A stretch of DNA of 64,000 bases from Polytrichum commune. Its lineage: Eukaryota; Streptophyta; Polytrichopsida; Polytrichales; Polytrichaceae. The notes below the pieces were generated by a model. It ran no database searches, had not been told where the DNA came from, and worked only from the letters and a program-made list of their open reading frames with translations. Made by a program: the position numbers and the translations under genes. Of the stretch, positions 1-11,609 are shown in pieces. Where the stretch lies: the NCBI GenBank assembly GCA_950295325.1, contig OX485806.1:18662001-18726000 (forward strand), in the 5' to 3' direction. Each line of letters starts with the position of its first letter. Positions within the stretch are counted from its first letter, which is position 1.

Positions 1-35
1 TCCCGAGCTAGCGAGCGAAGGCATGCAAATGAATT

Positions 36-284
36 GTGTGTTTTCATTTGCGCTGGCGATCCTTGAGGAAGATCGTGAGGGTTTTGGTTAAATGGAAGCT
101 TAAGGAAGTGAGGAAGAAGAGAGAGAGAAACCTAGAAGCGATTGAAGAGGACTGTTTCATAGGAAAGGAGGTGGTAGTAGGGAAGGTGGCGGCGCATTTA
201 TGTCCAACACTAATTATCAAAGAATTGAAATCTAGTGTTGAGCATGATAGGGTGATAACAACACTAAATATAATCAAACACTAA
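36..284 (+). other. Open frame at the window edge, uncertain
   Basis: A basic 82-residue frame (SLRKIVRVLVKWKLKEVRKK, then AIEEDCFIGKEVVVGKVAAH) lies in slightly GC-richer DNA. It runs into a CACTAAATATCATATTTAGTG transposon end, which forms its last residues. It could be an exon fragment from a gene to the left or chance. I do not recognise it. Confidence 0.2.
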
Positions 285-299
285 ATATCATATTTAGTG

Positions 300-735
300 T
301 AGTGACCATGTATTGGATCTTATTTGTAGTGGGTTGTTGCGGGAATAAATTAGAGATAACTAATATGCTACATTGTTACAAATTGTCACATGATTTTGTC
401 TCGTGCGGGTTGTGGGAAGCATATCATAAATTTTGATGCCTCTAGGCATCCATTAATATTACAAATACCAAGTTGTGTGGACCTCCAAACCTCATTCTTA
501 TTATTGGATTGCTATATTTCATGGCAAGGGTTGTAGTAAATAATGAAATCCATACGACATGTGTTTCGGTGTTGTTGCATCAAACATCCTCAAAATATAG
601 ACATCATTATATTACATTCAATCGTTGAAACTTTACTCAAAAAGAAAGGAAACAATGACTTTGACCTTTTGCACCTTGGTCCCGATTTTAGAAGTTTAAC
701 TTGACAATTTGTGTGATCCTTGCTTGGCCAAGGTA
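300..735 (+). repeat. Repeat copy shared with 11.15-11.61 kb
   Basis: It matches 11145-11610 with shared TCTTATTTGTAGTGGGTTGT, ATTTCATGGCAA and AACAATGACTTTGACC. Non-coding. Confidence 0.65.
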
Positions 736-2199
736 ATCATAGGTCCCTCGATTGCGACCATATTAAGCCATACCACATATGCATGTCAATTTAATTCTTG
801 CATGGTGTGTTATTTAATTGATATTAAATAGCGTCGCATTCTTACTATCGTCTTGCAAGTTCTTTTTATCATGATCCATTCAAGTTCAATATCTCAAGAA
901 TATTGATTGAAATGAGCGTTGACCATTTCTTTGATTATTTCTCATTTTTCAGTTATTCTACTTTCATGTTCTTTCAGCATATATTCATTGCTTACAAGAA
1001 TGTCAGCAATTAAGTCTTTTCGGCTACCACCAGTTCGTTTCTTTTCTTCCTTCGCCACTAGTCTTGTTCAATTACCCTCTTGTCTTCTATGGAAGGTTAG
1101 TACAATTGAGACTCAACTATTCATGGATATTAAGACCATAGCCTTCAACATCAACATTTCCTACTTACAATTTCACAGCAACCACCAAGGAATCATTCCT
1201 TGCTGATCTCACAACTTAATTTGCAATTCAATTTCTACACTAAAGATTGAACACTATCACTTGTAATCCAGTAGCATCACCCTGGATCCAACTTAGTTAC
1301 AGAAAGTATTAGACAATCGCCTCGCCAGTAAATATCCCACTCATTTGCAACCTTAAACAATCTGAGATGAAAGACTCAAACTCACAATGACTCTCAGTGC
1401 AGGTAGTTGACAGAATCTGATAATACATTAAAGGAGTTTCAACATTTGCTTTCCAACCAAATCTCTACTAGACTATGGTCGTTCAATGCTTTCACAGTTG
1501 CATCAATCCTTCCATGACTCAAACAAAACTCAGAATTAGTCTCAGCTCAAAGCCCCGTACACTGTAGAATTATCCAGGCAGGCTATGTGTTCAATCTCAC
1601 TTGCTTTGGCCCAAAATTTCCTCAAGGATTTTTCTTTTCTTCTCTTTCAGACAAAACTTCTAATTGCAGCTATTCCTCATTAGATTATTGTCTTGACTCC
1701 TTGCCACATTCAATCAGGATTCAATGAGGCTGAGATAATAATACTTCTATGTTAGACACACATCAAGGGGAATCACTCCATGTAGTTCATACAATCTCAC
1801 TGTAATTGTAAATTCAGAAAATTCAATTTACGTTTATCCATTGTCCTGTTCAATCCCCCTGGAATCCACTTTAAGCACCAAACTTCCACATACAATTGAC
1901 TAACAAAACACAAACTCACACAATTATTGCTGCAATTCCGAAATGATAATGAACATAAGATGTTATTTCAAAAATTGTAAAGTTTGGCAGAGTTTCGGGG
2001 TGCGTCAAAACTAAAAATCACAAACACTTTTCCTCCCATTGCCCTGCCTTTTGTAGCCTACCATTGTCATCTATAGATATCAAGCAATGCATTTCATCCT
2101 ATCATGCTATGGTCCTACCTACCCTTACTTTCTGATCTCTCTATATTATAGCCTATTCATATTGGCTTGAAACCAATGTTGTTGTTCATCTAAGTCCCA
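736..2199. other. No recognised feature
   Basis: AT-rich DNA with a 95-residue chance-like frame at 919-1206 that lacks a start context and family resemblance. No terminal repeats, tandem repeats or splice-like structure were seen. Confidence 0.5.
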
Positions 2200-4075
2200 T
2201 TTACATTGAATTTCATATTTAACTAGAAAAACATACGAAAGTTTATTACAATGCGTAACATGGATTGTAAGATATGTTTATATTCAAGGTATGCAAGGCT
2301 AGCTTGGCCCACCCATCGTAGTAAGACAACCTAGGAATCCAGTGTTTAATAGCCCACCTTGCTCCTTGAATATGATAATTTAGGCATCAAGAATTTTTTG
2401 ATGACTTTTTGCATAAGTTCAACACAATGGGGGTTTGATGCCAAAACATTACGAAGAACTCTAATGAATGGTGTGAATTGAAAGCTTTGTTCAAATTTAA
2501 GGCATGTGGGCCTTGTGTGGTCACTCACCTAGATTGGACACCTATACCTATTTGAGTGGTTTGTAGCAAGGTCTTCTAGTTAAGAGCTTGAAACTTATAA
2601 AGAAAGTACATGTTAAGAAAATGAAATTGCACTATGTGTTCAAAATATATTTAGTATTCAAAGGTTCAAGACTTAACTTGTTTGGAGGACCCGGCCATAT
2701 TCCCTCTAGGGGAGTGTTCAACACATTGGTTGGATCCATAATCAACCAAATTACATATAATGTTGACCGATGACAAACGCCCATCATTTATGGCACCATG
2801 CGATCACTTGAGGATCACTTGAGGGAGAACAAATTTCTTTTGCGATCTCCTATGATTGTTGTATCTCACCTTTCATTTAAAAGCTTGAAATGGTAACATG
2901 CCGGATTTGCATTTGGCAAACCGCTCACACAATTCCCAAATTGGCTCAACCATCAAAAGTTTGTGTGGGGCTTGAAGTTCCCACAATAAGGTCACATGCC
3001 TCACTCCAACTAAATATCATAATTTCAATGTGCTCTATGACTGTCTTGATTTTGGCTTACATGAGTTACAAATGTGGAATGTTTCTAGGTCCAATCACAT
3101 GAATCGCATTGGATCCTACAACCCTCAACCATATAACACAATAGGTATACAAGTTTTGATCCCACTCATCACAAAGGACCTTTGGATCCACATATCAACA
3201 TTGAAGTATATTATTAAACCACAAATTTGCTTCCTGAGCATAGTGTTTGAGTTTGATCATATGTATTTACATCTTATAATTGATAAATCTAAGAGCTTAG
3301 TGAAATATGATATGAGTCAATGTTGAATGATTTATTGGCATACGTAATGTTGAGATATTGTATAAAAGTTCTAAAACCCTGAAGGATATACAGTAATAAC
3401 ATTGACTTCACATCAAATGATGGTCATTTGGATTTTAGGATGTTGCCAAACTCCCTAGGAGTGGACTCTTCATACAAACTAATGTGAGTGTAAGAAAGAA
3501 TATTATTTGAGACATTAGTATACATAGTATACATAAGGGAGGGGTATTGTTTTTCTCTAGTGTGTACATCTAAAAAGGCTATTAAGAAATAAAGGTAGAT
3601 GTACAAAAAAAGAGCTTTGAGGTCTAGAGAATCAATTAACAATAGACATTCTAGTTTCATCCAATGTACGTTTTCATTCATTATTCACATATGGTAAAAT
3701 CCTCAATGACTACCCTGTCCAATATTCATGTTAAGGTTTGCATTTGGGTTCTAGGTTTTTACAAATTGTAGAATCTTGGGCGCTCATGGGGTCTCTTAAG
3801 TTTGCTCTCCAGAATGTGGCTAAGGTGTTGCACTCTTGTCTCCGTTTATTTGAGGCAGTTGTTGATTTACGTGTTATGAATGAAGAATGTTTAATGACTT
3901 TCTCATTGGAAAGTGAAAGTGAAATTTATATGCAATAAAGGCCTAGTGTATTCATGATTTATACTTTGTGAATGTAGTGGAAACATTCATCACATTAAAT
4001 TGCAAAGCTTAGTAAATACATTAGTCTATTTCATAGCATTCCATTAGTTGATATGTGGTTTCCGATGCTAAAACA
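2200..4075 (+). repeat. Repeat block shared with 38.0-39.85 kb
   Basis: This block is collinear and direct with 38000-39850. Shared landmarks are CAAGGCTAGCTTGGCCCACC, TTGAGTGGTTTGTAGCAAGG, GACAAACGCCCATCATTTAT and TTCATGATTTATACTTTGTG. A third, more diverged copy covers about 11880-12900. Only short, unconserved reading frames are present, so it is a non-coding repeat or a decayed transposon. Confidence 0.75.
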
Positions 4076-4078
4076 TAA

Positions 4079-4500
4079 CATCATTGTGATGCTCAAGTTT
4101 TATGACTACAACCTCTAAACTTGCTGGCATATATAAATGCATTACATGTACGTTGCAATTACAAGCGAAGAACGGTGTCCATGACCACTACTTTTTGCAA
4201 AAAAAAACATATGTGAGTATGTGCGCAAGCCTTCATGTTGTATTGTATGTAATAGTGTATGTGGCAATGTTGGAATATAATTTTATGCCAATGCTAGTAA
4301 GGTTCACAAGTTTAATAGATAGTGACTACAATTGTGTGCCCGAAATTGATCCACGTTTTCATAAAAATGCAATACGAACCAAGTGTGGCAAACATGGGTG
4401 CAATGTACAGTTGTACTAGAGTTTAGCCCTGGGGAGGGGGGCGGGGGGGGCGGACTCTTCATTGGAAACCTAAATGACGTGCATGGGTACTATGAAATTA
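4079..4500 (+). repeat. Segment inverted relative to its partner
   Basis: It follows the 2.2-4.07 kb block directly and matches 39880-40310 in reverse orientation. Shared segments are GATGCTCAAGTTTTATGACT, GCATTACATGTACGTTGCAA and, at its end, TTCATTGGAAACCTAAATGA. It includes a G-rich tract (4430-4453). The 105-residue open frame here is not conserved in the partner. Confidence 0.65.
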
Positions 4501-4599
4501 AATCCTCTATAATACATGAAGGTCATAGAGAAAGACATGTATGAAACCACATATCAATCACAAAAGAAGTTACTAATAATAATCGTATTTTGCTATTGT

Positions 4600-5060
4600 G
4601 TTAGTAAATACTCAAAAAAGGGTGGGTTGTCGATAAATCAACGTGGTCAATCCAATTGCACATATCAATGTAACTAAGAATGGACACCAAAAATAATACA
4701 TACATGTTATGATAACATTATTCTATGTGCTCATAATACATTAATCACTCGAGGTTCAATAGTTATTGGCACTTGGCAAGGCCTATGGGATCACTCAAAG
4801 AGGACGTGAATCTTCACTTCTTGCTCCAATAATCTTTTCAGATAAATCCCGATTTTGAACCTTCAAATAGCAATATATGTGATTTGCATTCGTTAACTGG
4901 GTGAGACAATATGCGCGGATGTGACTTGAATTCAAAAAAATTTGTGGAGTTGGAAGTGTCCAATATAGGGCCACATACTTTGGTGTGGGTCCTCCATTTG
5001 TAAATTACTCAACACTATTACAGTGAAAATCCACCTTGAAATTTGATAATGATCATATGT
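4600..5060 (+). repeat. Degenerate MITE, GTCCACAATAGGGCCACA-ended family
   Basis: It shares AAGAATGGACACCAAAA, TGTGCTCATAATACATTA, CACTTGGCAAGGCCTATG and GTTGGAAGTGTCCAATATAG with copies at 10140-10470, 16170-16560 (reverse), 34080-34400, 36100-36470 and 63376-63756. The ends are too mutated to bound exactly. Confidence 0.6.
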
Positions 5061-5709
5061 TGAGACCAACAAACTTAAGAGTAATTGTTATCCAAGTAGC
5101 CTATTATTTCAAATGATACGAATTTGGAGAAAAAGTGAAAGGTGAATATTCTTAGAGATTAAAAAAAAATCTTAAAAAGGAATTCTACCCAAAATTTAGC
5201 ATGAGAGACCTAAAAAATGTGAGATTAAATTGACATGCATAGGCTTGAATTATATAATGCGTAGGTTTTATTCAAACCCCAAACAATTTATCACACATCA
5301 TTTTGGAATTATAACTTATTCTCTCCATTAATCTTATAATTTACTGTGTGAATCCATTTAGTGATTAAAATATATCAATAAATCCCAAATTTGGATACTT
5401 TGGTTCCTTTGACACTTTACCAGCTAAATTATTAGTCAATTGGGCTATCAAGCTCATTATGGAATGATGAGTTCCATTTTACAAGTAAGATAGTATGAAG
5501 TTGACTTACAAAATCTAATGTATGTCATATAAAACTAACCTCCCTTTCATTCCACTTTGTGTAGGGGCTTGTCAAAATATTTTTACTCATTTTGGTCCAA
5601 TAGAGCCATCAAATATTCATCAATGTGAAGCACTTCCAATAAATTTCACCACAAACATATGGCAACGCTAATCGTTCTTTTCACACACTCAAATCATGAA
5701 AGTAATTCA

Positions 5710-6560
5710 AATAAATGCTCAGGGAGCTGACTATCAGAATTTTAGAAACCACGTGAGAAAAATAAGATCAATTTAATTCGTTAAGGGTAAAAATTATAAA
5801 TTTGTTAGATTTACCATAGCATTAGAAATATGTCCCTACATGATTATATGTAAAATAGGGTGGTGAATAATTCCTCTATTTTAGTAATCAGTAGGAAAAA
5901 AAAATAGGGTTATAGATATTGGATCCCCCTAAAAGTGTGTAGTAGGATCAATACAATAATTATGGCTTTTGTATTTAGCTTTCTTGTATTTAAATGCATT
6001 TTTTTTGGGAGTAGGTAGTTGTGCAAAATTCTATGTCTTATCATAACATATTATAATTCTTGTTTTGTTCTATCCGTGTTGACAACTTGTCTATGTTAGC
6101 TTGTATATTTTGTTATCTCCATGTTTATTCATAACCCTTTAACTATTACTCAAATGTTATTGGTTGTGTTTTGAATGGTACTTTGAATGGTATATGATTG
6201 GTATAACTAATTGAAACCAATTGAATGGCAAGATGGATGGTATGGAAAGTTTGTTGCTCACATAGTCGATTTTGCAATGCTATAGTATAATTCCGTCCAC
6301 TATTTGGTACTTGTACGATTTATTAAAAAAAAATGATGCGAAAAAGTAGCCTCTCTGAATAATTAAAAATAAATATAAGATGCTAAAAAATACGTCAAAG
6401 TAGATTTATATTTATAAAAAAGATGGGACAAAATATTGAGAGGTGCATAAATATCCCCCCTTTTTAAATACCCCATTATCGCATGTGATTACAAAACATT
6501 AGGGGATGTGATCGCCCCATGAATAAACTCCTAAATGATAGAGGCTTCCCTTGAATCTCT
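5710..6560 (+). repeat. Repeat inverted relative to 49.3-50.4 kb
   Basis: 5710-5930 matches 50190-50420 in reverse, and 6060-6560 matches 49310-49710 in reverse, in consistent order. Shared segments include CTACATGATTATATGTAAAA, AAACCAATTGAATGGC-like DNA and ATAGTCGATTTTGCAATGC. AT-rich, no gene. The stretch before it, 5060-5710, shows nothing recognisable. Confidence 0.6.
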
Positions 6561-6649
6561 AAGTTTGGAAAAAGATTCACAACATTACATAACTTCTTGT
6601 GAATAGCAAAGTGCATCAATTGATTGAATTAAAAGAGAGATAAAAAATG

Positions 6650-6985
6650 TCACATCTTGGACCACAAAAATAAGAAAGTTGAGATGACATGCAACCACAA
6701 CCTTTGAATTTGTGTGAGAATGAAGATGTGGTACGCTCAATGCTTTTAGCACAAACTCTTGGCTTGTAAAGATATCCAATTTTTTCTTCATTCTTCATCC
6801 TTTGGAGTATCCGTGAGCAAACTTGAGTCTACACACACTTTGAATCAACTCCTCATCGCTTCATCACCAAGTCATATATTTCTAGTTTGTGTTATTCAGT
6901 GGAGTGTGCTACATCCGATTATGACAATGTTCATATTGAACAAGCCACCTTATGGCATCTTGTTCGGAGCTCCTTTCTAGCATGG
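6650..6985 (+). pseudogene. Decayed copy of BURP promoter and first exon
   Basis: This stretch aligns along its length with 41200-41470. It shares the AAGATGTGGTA, CTTCATCATTTTGAG-like and TATTCAGTGGAGTGTG segments and the start of the coding exon. The copy of exon 1 begins near 6921 and reads MTMFILNKPPYGILF against MATMSNLNKPPCGILF. It then diverges and stops at TAG (6978-6980), before the hydrophobic signal core is complete. No BURP domain follows, and the TATA box is mutated. It is a 5' fragment produced by DNA duplication and is not expected to make a product. Confidence 0.75.
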
Positions 6986-6999
6986 CTCGTAGGAACGCG

Positions 7000-8550
7000 G
7001 TCAAGATTCAAAATACTGCATCTAATTGATCATTGAACTCAATTTAATTTCATCTAACCAATTCAAGAAGTCAAATGCTAATTTGTGGGTAAATATATGT
7101 TCCTAAGATACACAATTTTTGAATTCTAAGGAGTCTCTATAAATTTTACTCAATGTCACAAATCCCTTGATTGAGAACTATGCAAAAATATAACAAATGA
7201 AAACATCAATGCAAAACATTTATTTTAATTCTATCGGTTTATAATAATATTAACATAGTTCTATCTATTTTTTCAAGCTCGTGTATGTGTAATCAAAATA
7301 TTCACGTACAAACTATCCAACTTTTTAGGTTCTTTAATAAAAAAATTAAAGATTTTTTATCATCAATAAAATAATTCCGATGACTTTTGATTTTTATTGG
7401 AGGCAACGACTTGTGTGAACCTTTTAAAAACGCTCTACAAGGTTTAAAAAAAATGTGTTTGTCAATTTTTATAAACGTTATCGAGTATCTTTTTTAGATA
7501 TGCAACTCCAAAAATTTTACAATCATATATAACAAAGCAATCTAGACAATAATAAAATTTTATTTTTTATTTTTCCAAACGTAATATCGAATTAATACAT
7601 GTCTTTGATTCACCCTGTTGATTACAAGTCACATATAATACTTAGCCAATGTTTGTGTGGAGTTTTAAAATTAAATGCTTAGCAAAGTTAATAAAAACAT
7701 ATGTTTTAACTTTTTATTATATGTTGAGGATATGTTTTTAAAAATACAACCCAACTTCCTCTACATCTCATTTTATTTTATTTGATCTTCACCCAAATTT
7801 TTTGTCTTTTTTTATTTGTAAAATTTGATAATTTTAACAAAAGCCATCCTTTGAGCTGTTATAATGCCGAAGCCCCTTGCATATAATATGGAGTTGTGTA
7901 CCCGAGGCTTCAATAAAGTTTATATACTGGTATGCAACTCCTGTATTATATGACCTTGATTACAATCACTTATAATGCATTTTAGTCAAATCTCGAGTGA
8001 TTTGATTTTTTTTTAATGTAGGAAACTCTTTTAGTCCTTCAAAAAAGAAATCATTTTTTATTATTGATAGAAAATGAATATTTTTTTGAGAAAATCATTT
8101 CATTAAAAACCTAATCATATGAATTTTTTTAATACATATACCATAGGCCAAAGTACTCAACTTTTTGAGCTTTTTAATCAAAATCTTAGGATTTTTTTAT
8201 TATAAATAAAATATCTCCGATGACTTTTAATTTTAGTTAGAGGGAACTACTTGTATGAATCTTTGAAATCAAATGCTCTACAAGGTTTAAAAAACACATG
8301 TTTCAATTTTTTATATATGTTGTAGAGTTTAAAAAATATACATATACGCAACCCAAATTATTCTACATCTCAATTTATTTGGTTTGATCTTCACCCAACT
8401 TTTTGGTCCTTTTACTTTTATATAATTTGATGCAGTTTTTATAGAAACCATCGTTTACGTTGTTTTAATGCCAATGGCCCTGTGTATAACATGAGAGTTT
8501 TGTACTCAGGGAAGGCAAGAAGTTTATGAAATAAGTTTGAGTTAAATAAA
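7000..8550. repeat. AT-rich, ancient tandem duplication
   Basis: Two diverged copies of one segment lie at about 7325-7960 and 8160-8515. Both carry TCCGATGACTTTTGATTTT-like, GCTCTACAAGGTTTAAAAA and TTTGATCTTCACCCAA segments in the same order. There is no coding potential. Confidence 0.55.
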
Positions 8551-8809
8551 CTCCTCATGTTTCACAATGCTCACCACTTGAATACGAAATCTTTGATACG
8601 ATCCACCGCCAAGAAATCGTGTGGACTAACAAGTCACAAATACCCACAATACGGCCACATACCCACCTTACTGAAGTGTTTTATACGATCTGATTCAGTG
8701 TTTTTCGTGCTCGCTCATACAGAAAAGAACATAACAATAACCATCCGTATTAGCTGCCAATGTGATTTTGAACCTGTCGATCCTGTCTTATTAACCCCTT
8801 GTACATCAT

Positions 8810-9288
8810 AGAGTTAATTTACCAGCTACCTTGCTTACTCCTGCACGGATATAACTACTGATCGTCATGGCTCCGAATCTACTGATGTGGTGAGTGGCAA
8901 TCCAATGCACACAGAGATTTGAGAATGCCTTTCAGTTATTTGAATCAGTGCTGTGAATGACCTCTATACTATAATTGTGAGTGAGAGTGCTCAGTGTGCA
9001 TGGAAAATTTGCGACATCTGCCTCCGATCAAGGCCAACTAACGAAGAGGCTTTCACCTGCCTCCTACACTGACAGATCGATTAACATCAAATTGAATCAG
9101 TAGCACTGCTTTCTGCAAGCAAGTCCCACACAATCTAAGCCAAACCCTCTTTGATCTTGACTCATCCACGCTTTTGTCGAATGTGGACAGCAGCAGGTAA
9201 GAGTATCGGACATCCAGATTTGAGTGGTAGATATGTGGCAACTGCAAGGCTCAAAAGCACTCAGAAATTAGGTTGCCAAGTTTGCGAA
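8810..9288 (+). pseudogene. Decayed unknown gene-like segment, copy 1
   Basis: This segment is homologous to 35400-35930 and, in reverse, to 17490-17830. Shared blocks are CGTCATGGCTCCGAATCTA, GAATGCCTTTCAGTTATTTG, CTTTCTGCAAGCAAGTCCC and TTTTGTCGAATGTGGACAGC. Many stops occur in all frames. The DNA is GC-richer than its surroundings, as expected of a gene remnant. The protein family is not recognised. Confidence 0.5.
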
Positions 9289-9633
9289 TAAGGTATGTGG
9301 GTGTTATTTGGTTCAGGTTTCATGTTCTTCAACTTCTATGGATTAGACTGACGTAACAAAACTCGTGTTGTATTATGCGAAAACCGGACCTACCTTGATT
9401 GAATTATGGTTATCGGAAGTGTACGTTTGTTGATTTCTTTAATTGGATATATGGGTCCTCCCAATCGTGTTCAATATTGAGTGTAAAATAGTTATTAATA
9501 TTTGGAGGCATGGTCTAGTCTCTTGTGAACACGTGTCTTTACGATGTTTGCTTTTTGATCCTCACCAAACCAGATACCAATCAAACATAGGGCCCGATTA
9601 AGAAAATGAGCCACTTCACATCCATCTACCTTA
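9289..9633 (+). mobile_element. MITE, TA-flanked, with paralogous empty site
   Basis: It starts TAAGGTATGTGGGTGTT and ends CATCTACCTTA, so both ends fit TA target duplications. The related segment at 35.92 kb reads CTTTGCCAATAGCCTGCC with nothing inserted where this copy has TTTGCGAATA, the element, then TAAGTTGCCTGCC. It carries no coding capacity. Confidence 0.75.
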
Positions 9634-9800
9634 AGTTGCCTGCCTCTTTCCGCATGCAAATTACCTTGGGTCCAAACGTTGGGTCGCAAGAACTTGTAGC
9701 TGTCACTGTTTCTTCGTCCATGAATATAGCAATCACACTTCTTTTCTTCTTATTATCACTATATTTGGAAATCGTGGTAGTAGATATCGAAAACTTGTGT

Positions 9801-10139
9801 GGAAGGGCAATAAATTAGTGTGGGTTGACAATCTAATCTCATTCTGTATCAATAAAAATAGGAATACTGGAAGGGCAATTAATTAGTGTAGGTTGACAAT
9901 CTAATCTCATTCTGTATCAATGAAAATAGGAACACTGGAAGGGCAATAAATTAGTGTGGGTTGACAATCTAATCTCATTCTGTATCAATGAAAATAGGAA
10001 CACTGGAAGGGCAATAAATTAGTGTGGGTTGACAATCTAATCTCATTCTGTATCAATGAAAATAGGAACACTGGAAGGGCAATTTATTAGTGTGGGTTGA
10101 CAATCTAATCTCATTCTGTATCAGTGAAAATAGGAACAC
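9801..10139 (+). repeat. Five copies of a 68-bp tandem repeat
   Basis: Units start at 9801, 9869, 9937, 10005 and 10073 with GGAAGGGCAAT. Each contains GTGGGTTGACAATCTAATC and ends AATAGGAACACT. Only a few bases differ between units. One diverged unit-like stretch is present at 36.06 kb, so the array expanded after the left and right segments separated. Confidence 0.92.
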
Positions 10140-11100
10140 GCTGATAAGGCACTTATTACGATGACATTACATTATGTGCTCATAGTGCGTTGACTAATCT
10201 AGATTGAATGGTGATTGGCAACTGGGAGGGCCTAATATGTGATCGCTGAAAGTCTAGTACAAGCGAATTTTCACTTTTTCTCTTTCATTTTCATCCGAAT
10301 CTTAATTTCAAACCTTGCAATGGCAATCTAGATGTGATGCGCAATTATTGATCAGATGAGGCAGTTCCTGTGGATCCAATCCAACACTCAAAAATGTTTG
10401 TGGAGTTGGAAGTGTTCACATTAGGACCATATATCTTGTTCTGTGTACAACATTGTAGGTTACTCGTGGAATCATTATAGCTCTGGTCGTAGTGAGAACT
10501 CACCTTGAATTGTGGAGTTGATCATATTAAGCCAAAATGCAACAAACTTATGAGTAGTGGCCCATTCTTATTCCTAACTTCCATAACCCCTCATTGTCCC
10601 TCACTCTTGCTACCTGTTGTTTATTATAATGTTAATGTTTTTGGGGTTCTCATATTAATAACCCAAATAGTTCTTAAGGCCCACATACTAGAGAATTGGT
10701 CATAGAGAGAGAAAAGACCCCGATTTATAACAAATGATATACATGCACGAATCTCTACAGTAGCTCTGCAATGGTTTTAAAACAATTCACAACCTCATCA
10801 TATAACTACAAGGAATGTGTAAATAAGTGTTGATTACCATCTATGGTCTTGAAAAATTCTAGTTATGCAATATTGTACATTTCGGGTAGATTTCAATGGT
10901 CACAACTCATGGGGCCTCAAGCTCTAGCATTGCCCATTAGTCACAAATATTGGTTATCAACGTTCAATAACTCCTAAGCATCTAAGATTCCCTATCCAGG
11001 TCTCTCCATGGGCACAAATATGACTTTAAAATACAAAATTTCATTTTAAGTCAATTGTGTCAAAAGTGATTCTATCTAATTTTCTCTTTTCATCCACATT
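10140..11100 (+). repeat. MITE remnant and block shared with 37.3-37.9 kb
   Basis: 10140-10470 is a degenerate member of the GGACAC family. 10505-11100 matches 37280-37880 directly (GACCATCTATGG-like, GGTCTTGAAAAATTCTAG and CATGGGGCCTCAAGCTCTAG segments). No gene. Confidence 0.6.
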
Positions 11101-11609
11101 TTGGAAAGGGAGTAGTATGGAATAGATTTGGGGTGTTTGTTCTGTTACAAACTAGTGACCATCTAAGGAATCTTATTTGTAGTGGGTTGTTGAGGGAATA
11201 TTTAGAGATAACTAACATGTGTATTATACATATTGTAACATCACTTCGTCATGTATGGGTTGCGGAGAGCCAATTATATATATATTTCGATAGCCCTCGG
11301 CCCACATTGACTGCAACAATATGCCAAATGCTAAGGTGTGTGGGCCTTCAAAGGTCATTCTTATCATGTGACTTCTATATTTCATGGCAAAGTTTGTGGT
11401 AAGGAATGGAACCCTAAACGATTTATGTTATGATGGGATTGGATTTAATGTGCTCAAAATATAGACACCATTCTAGACATCACTTAAAATGAAAGGAACA
11501 ATGACTTTGACCCTCTATAACTTTTGCACTTCAACCCTGATTTTAGAACTTGAAATTACGACAACTTGTGTGAATCATAATTGTTATCCAAGTGAGGTAA
11601 TATCCCAAA

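Noticed and set aside
4102-4419. 105-residue open frame
   Set aside because: The homologous segment at 39.88-40.31 kb does not keep the frame, so it is chance.
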